Source: Gammaproteobacteria bacterium
Lineage (GTDB): Bacteria; Pseudomonadota; Gammaproteobacteria; Pseudomonadales; Pseudohongiellaceae
Length of the DNA stretch: 58,464 nt
Assembly (NCBI GenBank): GCA_009844085.1
Contig: VYCF01000060.1
Coordinates: 1 to 58,464, forward strand
Direction of reading: 5' to 3'
Below the pieces are notes generated by a model. The model had not been told where the DNA came from, did no database searches, and worked only from the letters and a program-made list of their open reading frames with translations. A program made the translations under genes and the position numbers. Below are positions 34,742 to 43,411 of this stretch, one piece after another. The first letter of the stretch is position 1; each line of letters opens with the position of its first letter.

Positions 34742-36502
34742 ATGAACTTGCGTTTCGAGATATACGGTCGGAACCTCGGCGCAATGCCTATCGCGTATTG
34801 CATTGCGCTATTGCTTTTCGTCTGGCAGCCGGTTTTCGCGCAGTCCCAGGGCACGACTACCCAGTCGATCATACGCTACAACAGCATCCACCATCCGGTG
34901 GTGGCCTCGGGCGGGATGGTTGTCAGCCAGAACGAAGCGGCGAGTGAAGTCGGCCGGCGGATTCTGCTCGATGGCGGTAATGCCGTAGACGCTGCCGTCG
35001 CCATGGGTTTCGCGCTCGCGGTGACCTTGCCGCGAGCGGGAAACCTCGGCGGCAGCGGGTTCATGCTTGTTCATCAGAGCGATGCCAGCGACTCCGAAGA
35101 CGTAGTGGCGCTCGACTTTCGTTCAACTGCGCCGATGGCGGCGCGAAGCGCGGACTTCATCGATGCCGATGGCGAGGTGCGCTACGAAGAACTGACCTAC
35201 GGCGCCCGTGCCCCGGGGGTTCCCGGCACCGTCGCCGGCCTCGAAGAAGCCTGGAAGCGCTTTGGTTCGCTGTCATGGGAGGATGTGCTGGCGCCAGCGA
35301 TCGAACTGGCCGAGAACGGCATCGAAGTCAGCGGCGATCTCGCCTACGCGCTCGCGGAAGCCTTGACTGTCATGGCGGACTACCCGAGCAGCATGGCGGC
35401 CTACGCCAAGCCTGACGGAACGGCCTACGCCGCTGGTGAGACACTGATCCAATCCGATCTTGCCTGGTCATTGCGCGAAATCGGCGAGCATGGAGCGGAT
35501 GCTTTCTATCGCGGCGCCGTCGCCGAAAAGATTTACGGCTACATGGAACAGAACGGCGGGCTGATTAGCGCTGAAGACTTGGCGAATTACCGTGTGCGGG
35601 AAAGACGGGCAATCGCCACGGACTACCGCGACCATCGCGTGGTAACCATGCCCCCAAGCAGCGTGGGCGGGCTTGCGCTGCTGCAAATGCTCAATGTGCT
35701 CGGGCACTACGACATGGCGAGCTTGCCGCAAGGTTCGGCAGCAAGCATGCATTTGCTCGCGGAAACCATGAAGCAAGCCAACGCCAACCGGCGCGAGGGC
35801 ATCGGCGATATCGACTTCGTCGAAGTGCCGATCGCGGGCATTCTCAGCGAATCCATAGCCAGGGAGATGGCGGCGAGCATAGATCCCGACCGGGCCACGC
35901 CGGTGGCGGAAATCTCGCCCATCGACGCCTATCCCCACGAAAGCAGGGACACTACGCATCTTTCCGTAGTGGACGACGAGGGCAACGCGGTGTCCCTGAC
36001 CTACACCCTCGGCTATTCCTTCGGTTCGGGCCTCGTCATTCCCGGCACCGGCATTATTCTCGACAACCAGATGCGCAATTTCTCGATTCGCGACCCTGAC
36101 ATCCACGCGAATCGTATCGAGCCGGGCAAGCGCGTGGTCTCGACCATGACGCCGACCATGGTTTTCGACGAAGACGACCAACTTTTTCTCGTCACCGGCA
36201 CCCCCGGCGGCAGCCGCATCCACAACGTCATCCTGCAACTCATCGTCAATACCGTGGACTATGGCTTGAACATCGCCGAAGCGACTCATGCGCCGCGCAT
36301 CTATCAGGCCTGGCGGGAGCCCGAACTCGGCGTCGAACGCGGTGTGAGCGCCGACAGCCTGCGCCTGCTCGAAGCCATGGGACATGAAATCGAGATCCAG
36401 CAGACCATGGGCAGCACGCAATCGATCATGCTGAGCGAAGGCCTGCTATACGGCGCCGCCGACCCGCGCCGTCCCGGCGCCGCGGCGCTAGGGATCGACT
36501 GA
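34742..36502 (+). CDS. ggt: Gamma-glutamyltransferase, canonical active site
   Basis: A gamma-glutamyltranspeptidase of about 586 residues with an N-terminal signal peptide (..VWQPVFAQSQ). All hallmark segments are present: substrate Arg in ALDFRSTAPMAA, nucleophile Thr in SRDTTHLSVVD at the large/small subunit junction, GYSFGSGLVIPGTGI, STMTPT and the oxyanion loop TGTPGGSR. It hydrolyses or transfers gamma-glutamyl groups of glutathione and related peptides in the periplasm. ATG 34742 is chosen (a TTG at 34736 and ATG 34784 are possible), starting 2 bases after the higA stop. It differs from the paralogue at 29137-30765, whose Arg and oxyanion loop are altered. Confidence 0.9.
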   Translation: MNLRFEIYGRNLGAMPIAYCIALLLFVWQPVFAQSQGTTTQSIIRYNSIHHPVVASGGMVVSQNEAASEVGRRILLDGGNAVDAAVAMGFALAVTLPRAGNLGGSGFMLVHQSDASDSEDVVALDFRSTAPMAARSADFIDADGEVRYEELTYGARAPGVPGTVAGLEEAWKRFGSLSWEDVLAPAIELAENGIEVSGDLAYALAEALTVMADYPSSMAAYAKPDGTAYAAGETLIQSDLAWSLREIGEHGADAFYRGAVAEKIYGYMEQNGGLISAEDLANYRVRERRAIATDYRDHRVVTMPPSSVGGLALLQMLNVLGHYDMASLPQGSAASMHLLAETMKQANANRREGIGDIDFVEVPIAGILSESIAREMAASIDPDRATPVAEISPIDAYPHESRDTTHLSVVDDEGNAVSLTYTLGYSFGSGLVIPGTGIILDNQMRNFSIRDPDIHANRIEPGKRVVSTMTPTMVFDEDDQLFLVTGTPGGSRIHNVILQLIVNTVDYGLNIAEATHAPRIYQAWREPELGVERGVSADSLRLLEAMGHEIEIQQTMGSTQSIMLSEGLLYGAADPRRPGAAALGID

Positions 36503-36518
36503 CAGAGGAACGAATTCG

Positions 36519-38078
36519 ATGCGAATCGTAATGAAACCGGTCTTGTCCGCCGTCGCAGCCTTCCTGATCCTGAGTGCCGGAGATGCAGTCGCGCAACCGC
36601 TCAAGACAGCGCTCGAAAACCCGGCCCCGGAACGCGTGCTATTCGTCGGCAACAGCTACTTTTACTACAACGACAGCCTGCACAATCATGTCTCGCGCAT
36701 GCTGGCCTCGCTCGATCCGGCGCTTGGCGAGCGTATCGAATTCAAATCGGCGACGATCGGCGGCGCGGCGCTGAACCATCATCCGCTTGACAGCCATCTC
36801 ACGCCGGGGAAGCTCGGCATCGACGAACCATTCGAACTGGTCATCCTGCAAGGCGGAAGCGGCGAGCCCCTGAGCGAGCGGCGGCGTGGAGAATTTGCGC
36901 GAACCGCCGTCGAATTCGAACGCAAGATCAGCGCCGTCGGCGCCGAAACCGCGCTCTACATGACTCACGCGTATTCACCGCCCCATCCCCGTTTCGATCC
37001 GGACATGATCGAGTCAATCGAATCGCTTTACGTCGAAACCGCCAATGAAATCGGCGCCCTGGTAATTCCCGTGGGCCTTGCGTTCGAGGAAGCCTACCGG
37101 CGCCGGCCGGAGATAGTGCTCCACAAACAATTCGACGGCAGCCATCCCGACCTGCTCGGCACCTATCTTGCCGCCTGTGTAATCGTGGCCAGCGCCTGGG
37201 ATTTGTCGCCCATAGGCAGTGACTACGATTACTTCGGCGCAATCAACCGCGAAGACGCACGCTTCCTGCAACAGGTAGCCCAGGACGTGGTAACTGAATT
37301 TCAGCGCAGTCAATCGTTGCGAGCCCCGCCATCAATCGAGAATCGTACGTCCATGCCGTTCAGCAGCCAGAGTCAGCCTGATCTAGATGGAAGAACGATC
37401 ATCGAGTTGGCCCACGAGGCTGCCGGTGGCGAGACTTTCGTCAGGCCGGGTACGCTGTTTCTTAGCGGTTACAACATCGTCTACGACGAGGGCGGCGGCA
37501 GCCAGACCTGGGACCGTTACGCCATGTGGCGGGAATTCGCAGACGAGAAAGCCGACGCCCACGCCGCCAACGGCAAGGTGCGGATCGAAGCCTGGAGCGA
37601 TGGCGGTCTCGCAATGCTCCTGAGCTTCGACGGTGAGGCGACTTACGATCAGTCCGGACGCATGCCGGATCAATCCGCCAACGCGATGTGGAGCAATAAT
37701 TTCGGCTTCGGCGCGATTCGCAACGCGCTTGACGTAGGCTGGAAGCAAAATCGCCGCGCCGACCGCACGATTGACGGCAAGCCCGCTTACATGGTCGAAC
37801 TCACAGACCCGGCGGGCGGCAAGACCCTGTTCGGTTTCGATCAGGATACATTCGACGCCCTGTACGTCGGTTTCGACACGCCGCGCGGCTGGCACGAGCG
37901 GCGTTACTCCCACTATTTCTCGAAGTCTGGCGTCGATTGGCGCCAGGCAGGCCTCGTTCGCCTGTTTTACGATGGCGTTAAGGCGAACGAGGCAGTCTGG
38001 ACCGATTTCAAGATCGGCAATTCCATCGAGGACCGGATATTCGTTATCGACAGAATCCCCAGGGAACCGACATTTTAG
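36519..38078 (+). CDS. Exported SGNH-hydrolase-like protein fused to a C-terminal beta-rich domain
   Basis: 519 residues. A signal peptide (ending DAVAQ) precedes an SGNH/DUF4886-like domain (about 35-265): block I VLFVGNSYFYYND, ELVILQGGS and block V FDGSHPDLLGTYLAA with the D-x-H-type pair. The second half (about 285-519) is different: SGYNIVYDEGGGS, WSDGGLAMLLSFDGE, RTIDGKPAYMVELTDPAGG and FDALYVGFDTP. It is rich in beta strands and looks like an exported beta-sheet or lipoprotein-carrier-type fold without a confident family. The combination is unusual. It begins 16 bases after ggt on the same strand. The substrate (ester, glycan or peptide) is unknown. Confidence 0.72.
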   Translation: MRIVMKPVLSAVAAFLILSAGDAVAQPLKTALENPAPERVLFVGNSYFYYNDSLHNHVSRMLASLDPALGERIEFKSATIGGAALNHHPLDSHLTPGKLGIDEPFELVILQGGSGEPLSERRRGEFARTAVEFERKISAVGAETALYMTHAYSPPHPRFDPDMIESIESLYVETANEIGALVIPVGLAFEEAYRRRPEIVLHKQFDGSHPDLLGTYLAACVIVASAWDLSPIGSDYDYFGAINREDARFLQQVAQDVVTEFQRSQSLRAPPSIENRTSMPFSSQSQPDLDGRTIIELAHEAAGGETFVRPGTLFLSGYNIVYDEGGGSQTWDRYAMWREFADEKADAHAANGKVRIEAWSDGGLAMLLSFDGEATYDQSGRMPDQSANAMWSNNFGFGAIRNALDVGWKQNRRADRTIDGKPAYMVELTDPAGGKTLFGFDQDTFDALYVGFDTPRGWHERRYSHYFSKSGVDWRQAGLVRLFYDGVKANEAVWTDFKIGNSIEDRIFVIDRIPREPTF

Positions 38079-38128
38079 ATCGCGGCAGAGCCGTTTTCCC
38101 TGTTGCGTCGGTACGATCCGACCATATG

Positions 38129-38554
38129 CTATTGCAATGGGGAATAGTCGGTGGCCACCATGAACTTGCGTTCGATGCCGGCTAGAATCTGGCCGTTGGC
38201 GTTGGACGCCTCGGCGACTTCCGCCCATTCGGGGTCCTGGATGAAGGCGCCCCAGGACGCGTCGGCGGCTTCCTGGCTGTCGTGGGCGATGATGTAGACC
38301 AGGGTGTCGTCGCGCTCTTCTTCGCTGGTCGGCGTCCAGTAGCCGATGTTTTCCATGCCGTGCTTTTCGAAGATGCGCAAGGTGTGGTCGCGGAAGCGGG
38401 CGTTGAGATTGCCGAGATTGCCCTCGGTGGACTTGTAGATGCGCAGCTCGTACAGCTTCTGGTCCTGGGCGGAAATGGTGATGAACAGGCCGGCGCCGAG
38501 CCCGACGACCAGCGAAAGCAGGGAAGCCCCCGCGATTTTGAGATAATTGCTCAC
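38129..38554 (-). CDS. NIPSNAP-family protein with N-terminal membrane anchor
   Basis: 141 residues: an N-terminal hydrophobic helix (LKIAGASLLSLVVGLGAGLF) acting as signal or anchor, then a NIPSNAP ferredoxin-like fold with YELRIYKSTEG, FRDHTLRIFEKHGMENIGYW, LVYIIAHDSQEAADASWGAF and the C-terminal ERKFMVATDYSP. NIPSNAP proteins form dimeric alpha+beta barrels of unclear biochemical role. It converges on the SGNH-type gene. The ATG at 38554 has a TCTCC-complementary ribosome-binding site upstream. Confidence 0.85.
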   Translation of the reverse strand: MSNYLKIAGASLLSLVVGLGAGLFITISAQDQKLYELRIYKSTEGNLGNLNARFRDHTLRIFEKHGMENIGYWTPTSEEERDDTLVYIIAHDSQEAADASWGAFIQDPEWAEVAEASNANGQILAGIERKFMVATDYSPLQ

Positions 38555-38686
38555 TGTTGTTCTCCTGGGTTGTCCGGTGGAAACGCTTTGTTGTGTATTT
38601 CCAGCGGCTGATTGGCAAAGGATTGGGGAGTATATTCAAAGGCAAAGGGCTTTGCGAGGAGATATTACGACAGCGTCGAATCGGAT

Positions 38687-38716
38687 TTGTATCGACGGCG
38701 GCAGTGTGTATATAAT
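38687..38716 (+). promoter_or_regulatory. Promoter of hicAB with consensus -10, leaderless start
   Basis: A perfect -10 TATAAT (38711-38716) has a weaker -35 TTGTAT (38687-38692) 18 bases upstream. The ATG of hicA is at 38722, only 5 bases after the -10, where transcription is expected to begin. No ribosome-binding site is present, so hicA mRNA should be leaderless. Confidence 0.65.
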
Positions 38717-38721
38717 TGCGC

Positions 38722-38904
38722 ATGCTTCGCAACAGCCGCGACATTGTTAGGCGTCTAAAGGCCGAAGGCTTCGAGTTGGTGAGCATCAGAGGGTCGCACC
38801 ACAAGTTCCGGAAGGGCTCGATCACTGTGATCGTACCTCACCCGAAGAAGGATCTTCCACTCGGCACGGCCCGGAACATTGCAAGACTGGTCGGCTGGAT
38901 TTGA
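38722..38904 (+). CDS. hicA: HicA-family toxin
   Basis: A 60-residue HicA double-stranded RNA-binding-fold mRNA interferase. MLRNSRDIVRRLKAEGFELV is the first helix and strand; the catalytic His lies in SIRGSHHKFRKGS, followed by ITVIVPHPKKDLPLGTARNI. All the family's key residues are present. Start ATG 38722 (a TTG at 38716 is inside the promoter). The partner gene hicB begins 11 bases downstream. Confidence 0.92.
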   Translation: MLRNSRDIVRRLKAEGFELVSIRGSHHKFRKGSITVIVPHPKKDLPLGTARNIARLVGWI

Positions 38905-38915
38905 GGAGAAAATCA

Positions 38916-39305
38916 ATGCACTACGTTGCCGTAATCGACAAGGATCCCGACAGCGCCTACGGGGTTCGGTTTCCCGAGGTTCCCGGATGCTTCTCGGCCG
39001 CGGACACCTTCGGGGAAATTGTCCCCAACTCGATCGAGGCGTTGAGCCTGTTCTTCGAGGACGCCGAGCCCGCGCCTCCGCAGGGTCTTGAATCCGTGCG
39101 CGAGCAGGTTGCGGACGAAATCTCCAGTGGCGCAGTCCTCATGATGATCCCCTACGTGCGGGACCGGAAAAGGGTCGTGCGGGTCAACCTGAGCCTGGAG
39201 AAGGGCTTCCTCGATACGCTCGACGAAGCCGCGCGCATGCGCGGCATGACCCGCTCCGCATTCGTCGAAAAGGCCGCAACGCGGGAAATCCTGGATCCGG
39301 CCTGA
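38916..39305 (+). CDS. hicB: HicB-family antitoxin with RHH domain
   Basis: A 129-residue protein. The N-terminal partially degraded RNase-H-fold domain has HYVAVIDKD, YGVRFPEVPGCFSAADTFGEI and NSIEALSLFF. The C-terminal ribbon-helix-helix is VVRVNLSLEKGFLDTLDEAARMRG. It neutralises HicA and represses the operon. GAGGAG precedes the ATG at 38916, so this gene, unlike hicA, uses a normal ribosome-binding site. Confidence 0.92.
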   Translation: MHYVAVIDKDPDSAYGVRFPEVPGCFSAADTFGEIVPNSIEALSLFFEDAEPAPPQGLESVREQVADEISSGAVLMMIPYVRDRKRVVRVNLSLEKGFLDTLDEAARMRGMTRSAFVEKAATREILDPA

Positions 39306-39325
39306 AGTCGGAAGGCGCCAGCAAA

Positions 39326-39574
39326 ATGGAGAATCTCGTCAGTCAGGGAATGCCGCTTGCGCTGTTCGGCATCGGTATCGTTTTTGTCTTTCTCTGCCTC
39401 CTCGTGCTCGCCACCCGGGCCATGTCGATTCTGACCGAGCGGCTCGGGTCGGTTCTGGGCGTGGCGCCGGAAAAACCGGCCGATTATCCGGCGCCGCCCG
39501 CCCAGGTGGCCGCCATCATCGCCGCGGTGACCATGCACCGCCAACGCCTGCGCGCAAGCCGGGCAACGCCTTAA
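39326..39574 (+). CDS. oadG: Sodium-pump decarboxylase gamma subunit OadG
   Basis: An 82-residue small membrane protein: one N-terminal helix ([21 protein letters not shown]), then a Pro/Ala-rich linker ([13 protein letters not shown]) and a C-terminal hydrophobic/basic part. This is the standard OadG/MMDC gamma layout. It assembles the alpha and beta subunits. It lies upstream of oadA (22 bases) and oadB, forming an oadGAB operon, 20 bases after hicB. The gamma subunit usually binds Zn through C-terminal His residues; only one His is seen near the end (MHRQR). Confidence 0.85.
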   Translation: MENLVSQGMPLALFGIGIVFVFLCLLVLATRAMSILTERLGSVLGVAPEKPADYPAPPAQVAAIIAAVTMHRQRLRASRATP

Positions 39575-39596
39575 CTATCGCCAAACGGATTCACTA

Positions 39597-41354
39597 ATGA
39601 ACGATCAGAGCAATCCCCTGGGAATTACCGAAGTCGTACTCAGGGACGCCCACCAATCCCTTATCGCTACGCGCATGCGCATCGAAGACATGCTGCCGAT
39701 CGCGGACAAGCTCGACCAGGTGGGCTTCTGGGCGCTCGAATCCTGGGGCGGAGCCACCTTCGACGCCTGCATCCGCTATCTCGGCGAGGATCCCTGGGAG
39801 CGAATCCGACGCTTCAAGGCGGCGATGCCCAATACCCGGCAGCAGATGCTGTTCCGCGGCCAGACGATTCTCGGCTATCGGCATTACGCCGACGATATCG
39901 TGCGCAAATTCGTCGAACGCGCTGCGATCAACGGTGTCGACGTATTTCGCGTGTTCGACGCGCTCAATGACATGCGCAATCTCGAAACCGCGATTTCCGC
40001 GGTGCGCGAGCAGGGCAAGCACGCCCAGGGCACGATGGCCTATACCACGAGTCCCGTACACACGCTCGATACCTGGCTCGACATGGCGCGCAACATCGAA
40101 AGCATGGGCGCCGATTCGCTTTGCATCAAGGACATGGCGGGGCTGCTCGAACCCTATTTGGCTTTCGAGCTGATTTCCAGGCTGAAGCAGACCGTGGCCA
40201 TTCCAATTCATATCCAGTGCCACGCCACCACGGGGTTGTCCACCGCCACCTATCTGAAAGCCATTGAAGCGGGCATCGACAATATAGACACCGCGATTTC
40301 TTCGATGAGTCTCACCTACGGTCACTCTCCGACCGAAACCATGGTCTCCATGCTCAAGGGAACGCCGAGATTCCCTGGCCTCGATCTGAAACTGCTCGAA
40401 GAGATCGCCGCGTATTTCCGCGAGGCGCGCAAGAAATACGAGGCTTTCGAAGGCTCGTTGAAAGGGGTGGATTCGCGCATCCTCGTGTCCCAGGTTCCCG
40501 GCGGCATGTTGTCCAATCTGGAGAACCAGTTGCGCGAGCAGAACGCGCTCGACCGGCTCGACGAGGTGCTTGAGGAAATTCCCAGGGTGCGGGCGGATCT
40601 CGGTTTTCCCCCGCTGGTGACGCCGGTTTCCCAGATCGTCGTGACCCAGGCCGTATTCAACGTGCTCAGCGGCGAGAGTTACAGCAACATCGCCAAGGAA
40701 ACCGCCGGCCTGCTGCGCGGCGAATACGGCGCAACGCCGGTGCCGGTAAACCTAGATCTGCAGGCCAGGGTTCTCGATGGCGAAGAGCCGACCCGCTGCC
40801 GGCCCGCGGATCTGCTCAAACCGGAATTCGACAGGCAACGCGCCGAATTGCGCGGCATCGCCAAACGCGACGGTTTCGTGCTCGCTGACGAGGTCGACGA
40901 CACCTTGACCTTTTCGCTTTTTCCCCAGGCCGGATTGCGCTTTCTCAAGAACCGCCACAATCCGGCGATTTTCGAACCAAAGCCCCAGGCCGTGCGCGAA
41001 CAGGCGCCCGCGGCCGACGCCGCCGGCGTCTACACGGTCGAAGTGGGCGGGCAACAGTTCGTGGTCAAGGTCGCCGAAGGCGAACACGTCGGCGAGTTCA
41101 CGCCAGCCGTCGGCGCCGCTCAAGCCGGCGCCGAACATGCACGGGAGATCAAGGCCCCGCTGGCCGGCACGGTGGTGCGGGTCATGGTCGGCGTCGGCGA
41201 AAACGTCAATGCCGGCGATGTGCTGGTCGTGCTCGAAGCGATGAAGATGGAAGCCGAAGTCCAGGCGCCGGCTGCCGGCACGGTAGCGGCCATCCGCGTG
41301 CGGGGTGGCGACAGCGTGCAACTGGGCCAGATCCTGTTGCTGCTGCGGGAGTAG
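39597..41354 (+). CDS. oadA: Oxaloacetate decarboxylase alpha subunit (biotin-dependent)
   Basis: 585 residues. The N-terminal carboxyltransferase TIM-barrel has [16 protein letters not shown] (metal Asp), SLCIKDMAG (Lys) and [11 protein letters not shown] (His). The C-terminal biotinyl domain carries [12 protein letters not shown], whose lysine is biotinylated. It transfers CO2 from oxaloacetate to biotin; OadB then decarboxylates it and pumps Na+ out of the cell. Pyruvate is the product. The length is normal. Related methylmalonyl-CoA decarboxylases lack this combined domain order, so oxaloacetate is the likely substrate. Confidence 0.93.
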   Translation: MNDQSNPLGITEVVLRDAHQSLIATRMRIEDMLPIADKLDQVGFWALESWGGATFDACIRYLGEDPWERIRRFKAAMPNTRQQMLFRGQTILGYRHYADDIVRKFVERAAINGVDVFRVFDALNDMRNLETAISAVREQGKHAQGTMAYTTSPVHTLDTWLDMARNIESMGADSLCIKDMAGLLEPYLAFELISRLKQTVAIPIHIQCHATTGLSTATYLKAIEAGIDNIDTAISSMSLTYGHSPTETMVSMLKGTPRFPGLDLKLLEEIAAYFREARKKYEAFEGSLKGVDSRILVSQVPGGMLSNLENQLREQNALDRLDEVLEEIPRVRADLGFPPLVTPVSQIVVTQAVFNVLSGESYSNIAKETAGLLRGEYGATPVPVNLDLQARVLDGEEPTRCRPADLLKPEFDRQRAELRGIAKRDGFVLADEVDDTLTFSLFPQAGLRFLKNRHNPAIFEPKPQAVREQAPAADAAGVYTVEVGGQQFVVKVAEGEHVGEFTPAVGAAQAGAEHAREIKAPLAGTVVRVMVGVGENVNAGDVLVVLEAMKMEAEVQAPAAGTVAAIRVRGGDSVQLGQILLLLRE

Positions 41355-41363
41355 GGCCGGGCG

Positions 41364-42494
41364 ATGGAGCAATGGCGCTCGTTATGGGAAAGCACCGGAC
41401 TGTATCAGTTCGAATTGCCGCAGGCGGCGATGATGCTGATCTGCCTGCTGTTGCTGTATCTGGCCATTCGCAAGAAGTTCGAACCCCTGCTGCTGTTGCC
41501 GATCGCCTTCGGCGGACTGCTGGCCAATATTCCCGGCGTCGAAATCGCCACCGGTGACGGCGTCCTGCGGCAGCTCTACGAGATCGGACTGGCGACCTCG
41601 ATTTTCCCCTTGCTGATCTTCATGGGCGTGGGCGCGTTGACCGACTTCGGACCGCTGCTCGCCAATCCGAGAACGATGATTCTCGGCGCCGCGGCCCAGG
41701 TCGGCATATTCGCAACCTTGCTGGGCGCCTTGCTGCTGTCCGATCTGGGCTGGTTCGATTTCAGCCTGCAACAGGCCGCTGCGATCGCCATCATCGGCGG
41801 CGCGGACGGCCCGACCTCGCTTTATCTAGCCAGCGTGCTCGCGCCGGAACTGCTCGGCGCCATCGCCGTCGCGGCCTATTCCTACATGGCCCTTGTGCCT
41901 TTGATCCAGCCGCCCATCGCGCGGGCGCTGACCTCTCCGCGGGAGCGCGCCATCCGCATGAGCGAACAGCGCCACGTACGGCGGATCGAGAAGATCCTGT
42001 TTCCCTTGTTGCTGCTCTTGCTTACCGCATTGCTCGTGCCTGCAGCGGCGCCGCTGCTCGGCATGTTCTGTTTCGGCAATCTCATGCGCGAATCGGGCGT
42101 CGTCAAGCGCCTTTCCGACACTACGCAGAACGCCCTGGTCAACATCGTCACCATCCTGCTCGGACTCGCGGTCGGCTCGCGCCTGGCGGCGGAACAGTTC
42201 CTCGTGCCTTCAACCCTGGGAATTCTCCTGCTCGGCCTGTTCGCCTTCGCCACCGGCACTGCCGCCGGCGTCCTGATGGGCAAGTTGATGAATCGATTTT
42301 CCCGCAATCCGATCAATCCGCTGATCGGCGCCGCCGGCGTGTCCGCCGTGCCGATGGCGGCGCGCACCGCCCACCGCCTGGGAGAAGAGGCCGATTCGGA
42401 GAATTACCTGCTGATGCACGCCATGGGCCCCAACGTCGCCGGCGTGATCGGTTCGGCAGTCGCTGCCGGAATCCTCATCCGCCTCGCCGCGTAA
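41364..42494 (+). CDS. oadB: Sodium-pump decarboxylase beta subunit OadB
   Basis: A 376-residue membrane protein with about nine helices. The Na+-pathway motifs [14 protein letters not shown] (Asp) and [15 protein letters not shown] are present, as is the C-terminal [16 protein letters not shown] with [15 protein letters not shown]. It carries out carboxybiotin decarboxylation coupled to Na+ export. It begins 9 bases after oadA and converges with cysE (1 base between stops). The cell therefore likely uses a sodium gradient, as many marine bacteria do. Confidence 0.92.
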   Translation: MEQWRSLWESTGLYQFELPQAAMMLICLLLLYLAIRKKFEPLLLLPIAFGGLLANIPGVEIATGDGVLRQLYEIGLATSIFPLLIFMGVGALTDFGPLLANPRTMILGAAAQVGIFATLLGALLLSDLGWFDFSLQQAAAIAIIGGADGPTSLYLASVLAPELLGAIAVAAYSYMALVPLIQPPIARALTSPRERAIRMSEQRHVRRIEKILFPLLLLLLTALLVPAAAPLLGMFCFGNLMRESGVVKRLSDTTQNALVNIVTILLGLAVGSRLAAEQFLVPSTLGILLLGLFAFATGTAAGVLMGKLMNRFSRNPINPLIGAAGVSAVPMAARTAHRLGEEADSENYLLMHAMGPNVAGVIGSAVAAGILIRLAA

Positions 42495-42495
42495 T

Positions 42496-43278
42496 CTATT
42501 CTTCCCAGAATATACTCTGGTCCATGGTTTGCGCCGGCGCGCTCTCGCCCGTCGTACCGACGGGCCTGGCCGGCACGCCGACCACGGTGGTATGAGGCGC
42601 CACGTCCTTGAGTACCACGCTGCCGGCGCCGACCTTGGCGCCTTCGCCGACGGTGATATTGCCGAGCACCTTGGCGCCCGCCGCCACGAGCACGCCTGAC
42701 CTGATCTTCGGGTGGCGGTCGCCTTGCTCGTTGCCGGTGCCGCCGAGCGTCACCTGCTGGAGGATGGAAACGTTGTCGTCGATTACCGAAGTCTCGCCGA
42801 CGACGATCCCCGTGGCGTGATCGAACATGATGCCCTTGCCCATGAGACAGGCGGGGTGGATGTCCACGCCGAACACTTCCGAGTTCCGGCTCTGGATGAA
42901 GAGCGCCAGTTCCTTGCGCCGGTCTTGCCACAGGAAGTGGGCGAGGCGGTGCACCTGGATGGCCTGGAAACCTTTTAGGTAGAGAATCACCGGCAGATAG
43001 GTGTTGACCGCCGGGTCGCGCTCGAATACGGCCAGGATATCGCTGGCCGCGCAGTCGATGATCTCTGCGGAAGCGCCGTAGGCTTCCTCGAAGAGTTCCC
43101 GCACGGTCACCACGGGCATGACGTCGTCGGAAAGCTTGTTGGCCAGAATGAAGGACAGCGAGGATTGCAGATCCTTGTGGTTCAGCACGCAGGCGTAGAC
43201 ATAGCTGGCCAGCAGAGGCTCTTTTCGAACGACTTCCTCCGCTTCGGAGCAAAGCTTGCGCCAGAGTTCGCTGGTCAT
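42496..43278 (-). CDS. cysE: Serine O-acetyltransferase CysE
   Basis: A 260-residue CysE. The N-terminal helical domain (MTSELWRKLCSEAEEVV, HKDLQSSLSFILANKL) is followed by left-handed parallel beta-helix repeats: DIHPACLMGKGIMFDHATG with catalytic Asp/His, DRHPKIRSGVLVAAGAKVLGNI, and the C-terminal PARPVG. It acetylates serine for cysteine synthesis. The C-terminus (QSIFWEE) differs from the E. coli tail that binds CysK and gives cysteine feedback, which usually ends in Ile, so complex formation may be altered. Confidence 0.93.
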   Translation of the reverse strand: MTSELWRKLCSEAEEVVRKEPLLASYVYACVLNHKDLQSSLSFILANKLSDDVMPVVTVRELFEEAYGASAEIIDCAASDILAVFERDPAVNTYLPVILYLKGFQAIQVHRLAHFLWQDRRKELALFIQSRNSEVFGVDIHPACLMGKGIMFDHATGIVVGETSVIDDNVSILQQVTLGGTGNEQGDRHPKIRSGVLVAAGAKVLGNITVGEGAKVGAGSVVLKDVAPHTTVVGVPARPVGTTGESAPAQTMDQSIFWEE

Positions 43279-43411
43279 GGGGTGCCTCTAGCCGGGACCG
43301 GAAAAGCGCCCAATTATAAGAACTGGCGGCGGGGATTCAATGCGGCTTTGCCGGCTTCAGGGAGAATTGTAGTACCATCGACGGATACCGGTATGAAACT
43401 GGAGCCGCGGT

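Noticed and set aside
37383..38825. 480-residue minus-strand frame covering NIPSNAP and hicA regions
   Set aside because: It crosses supported genes in a different frame and has Arg/His-rich shadow composition; only the NIPSNAP part in its own frame is real.
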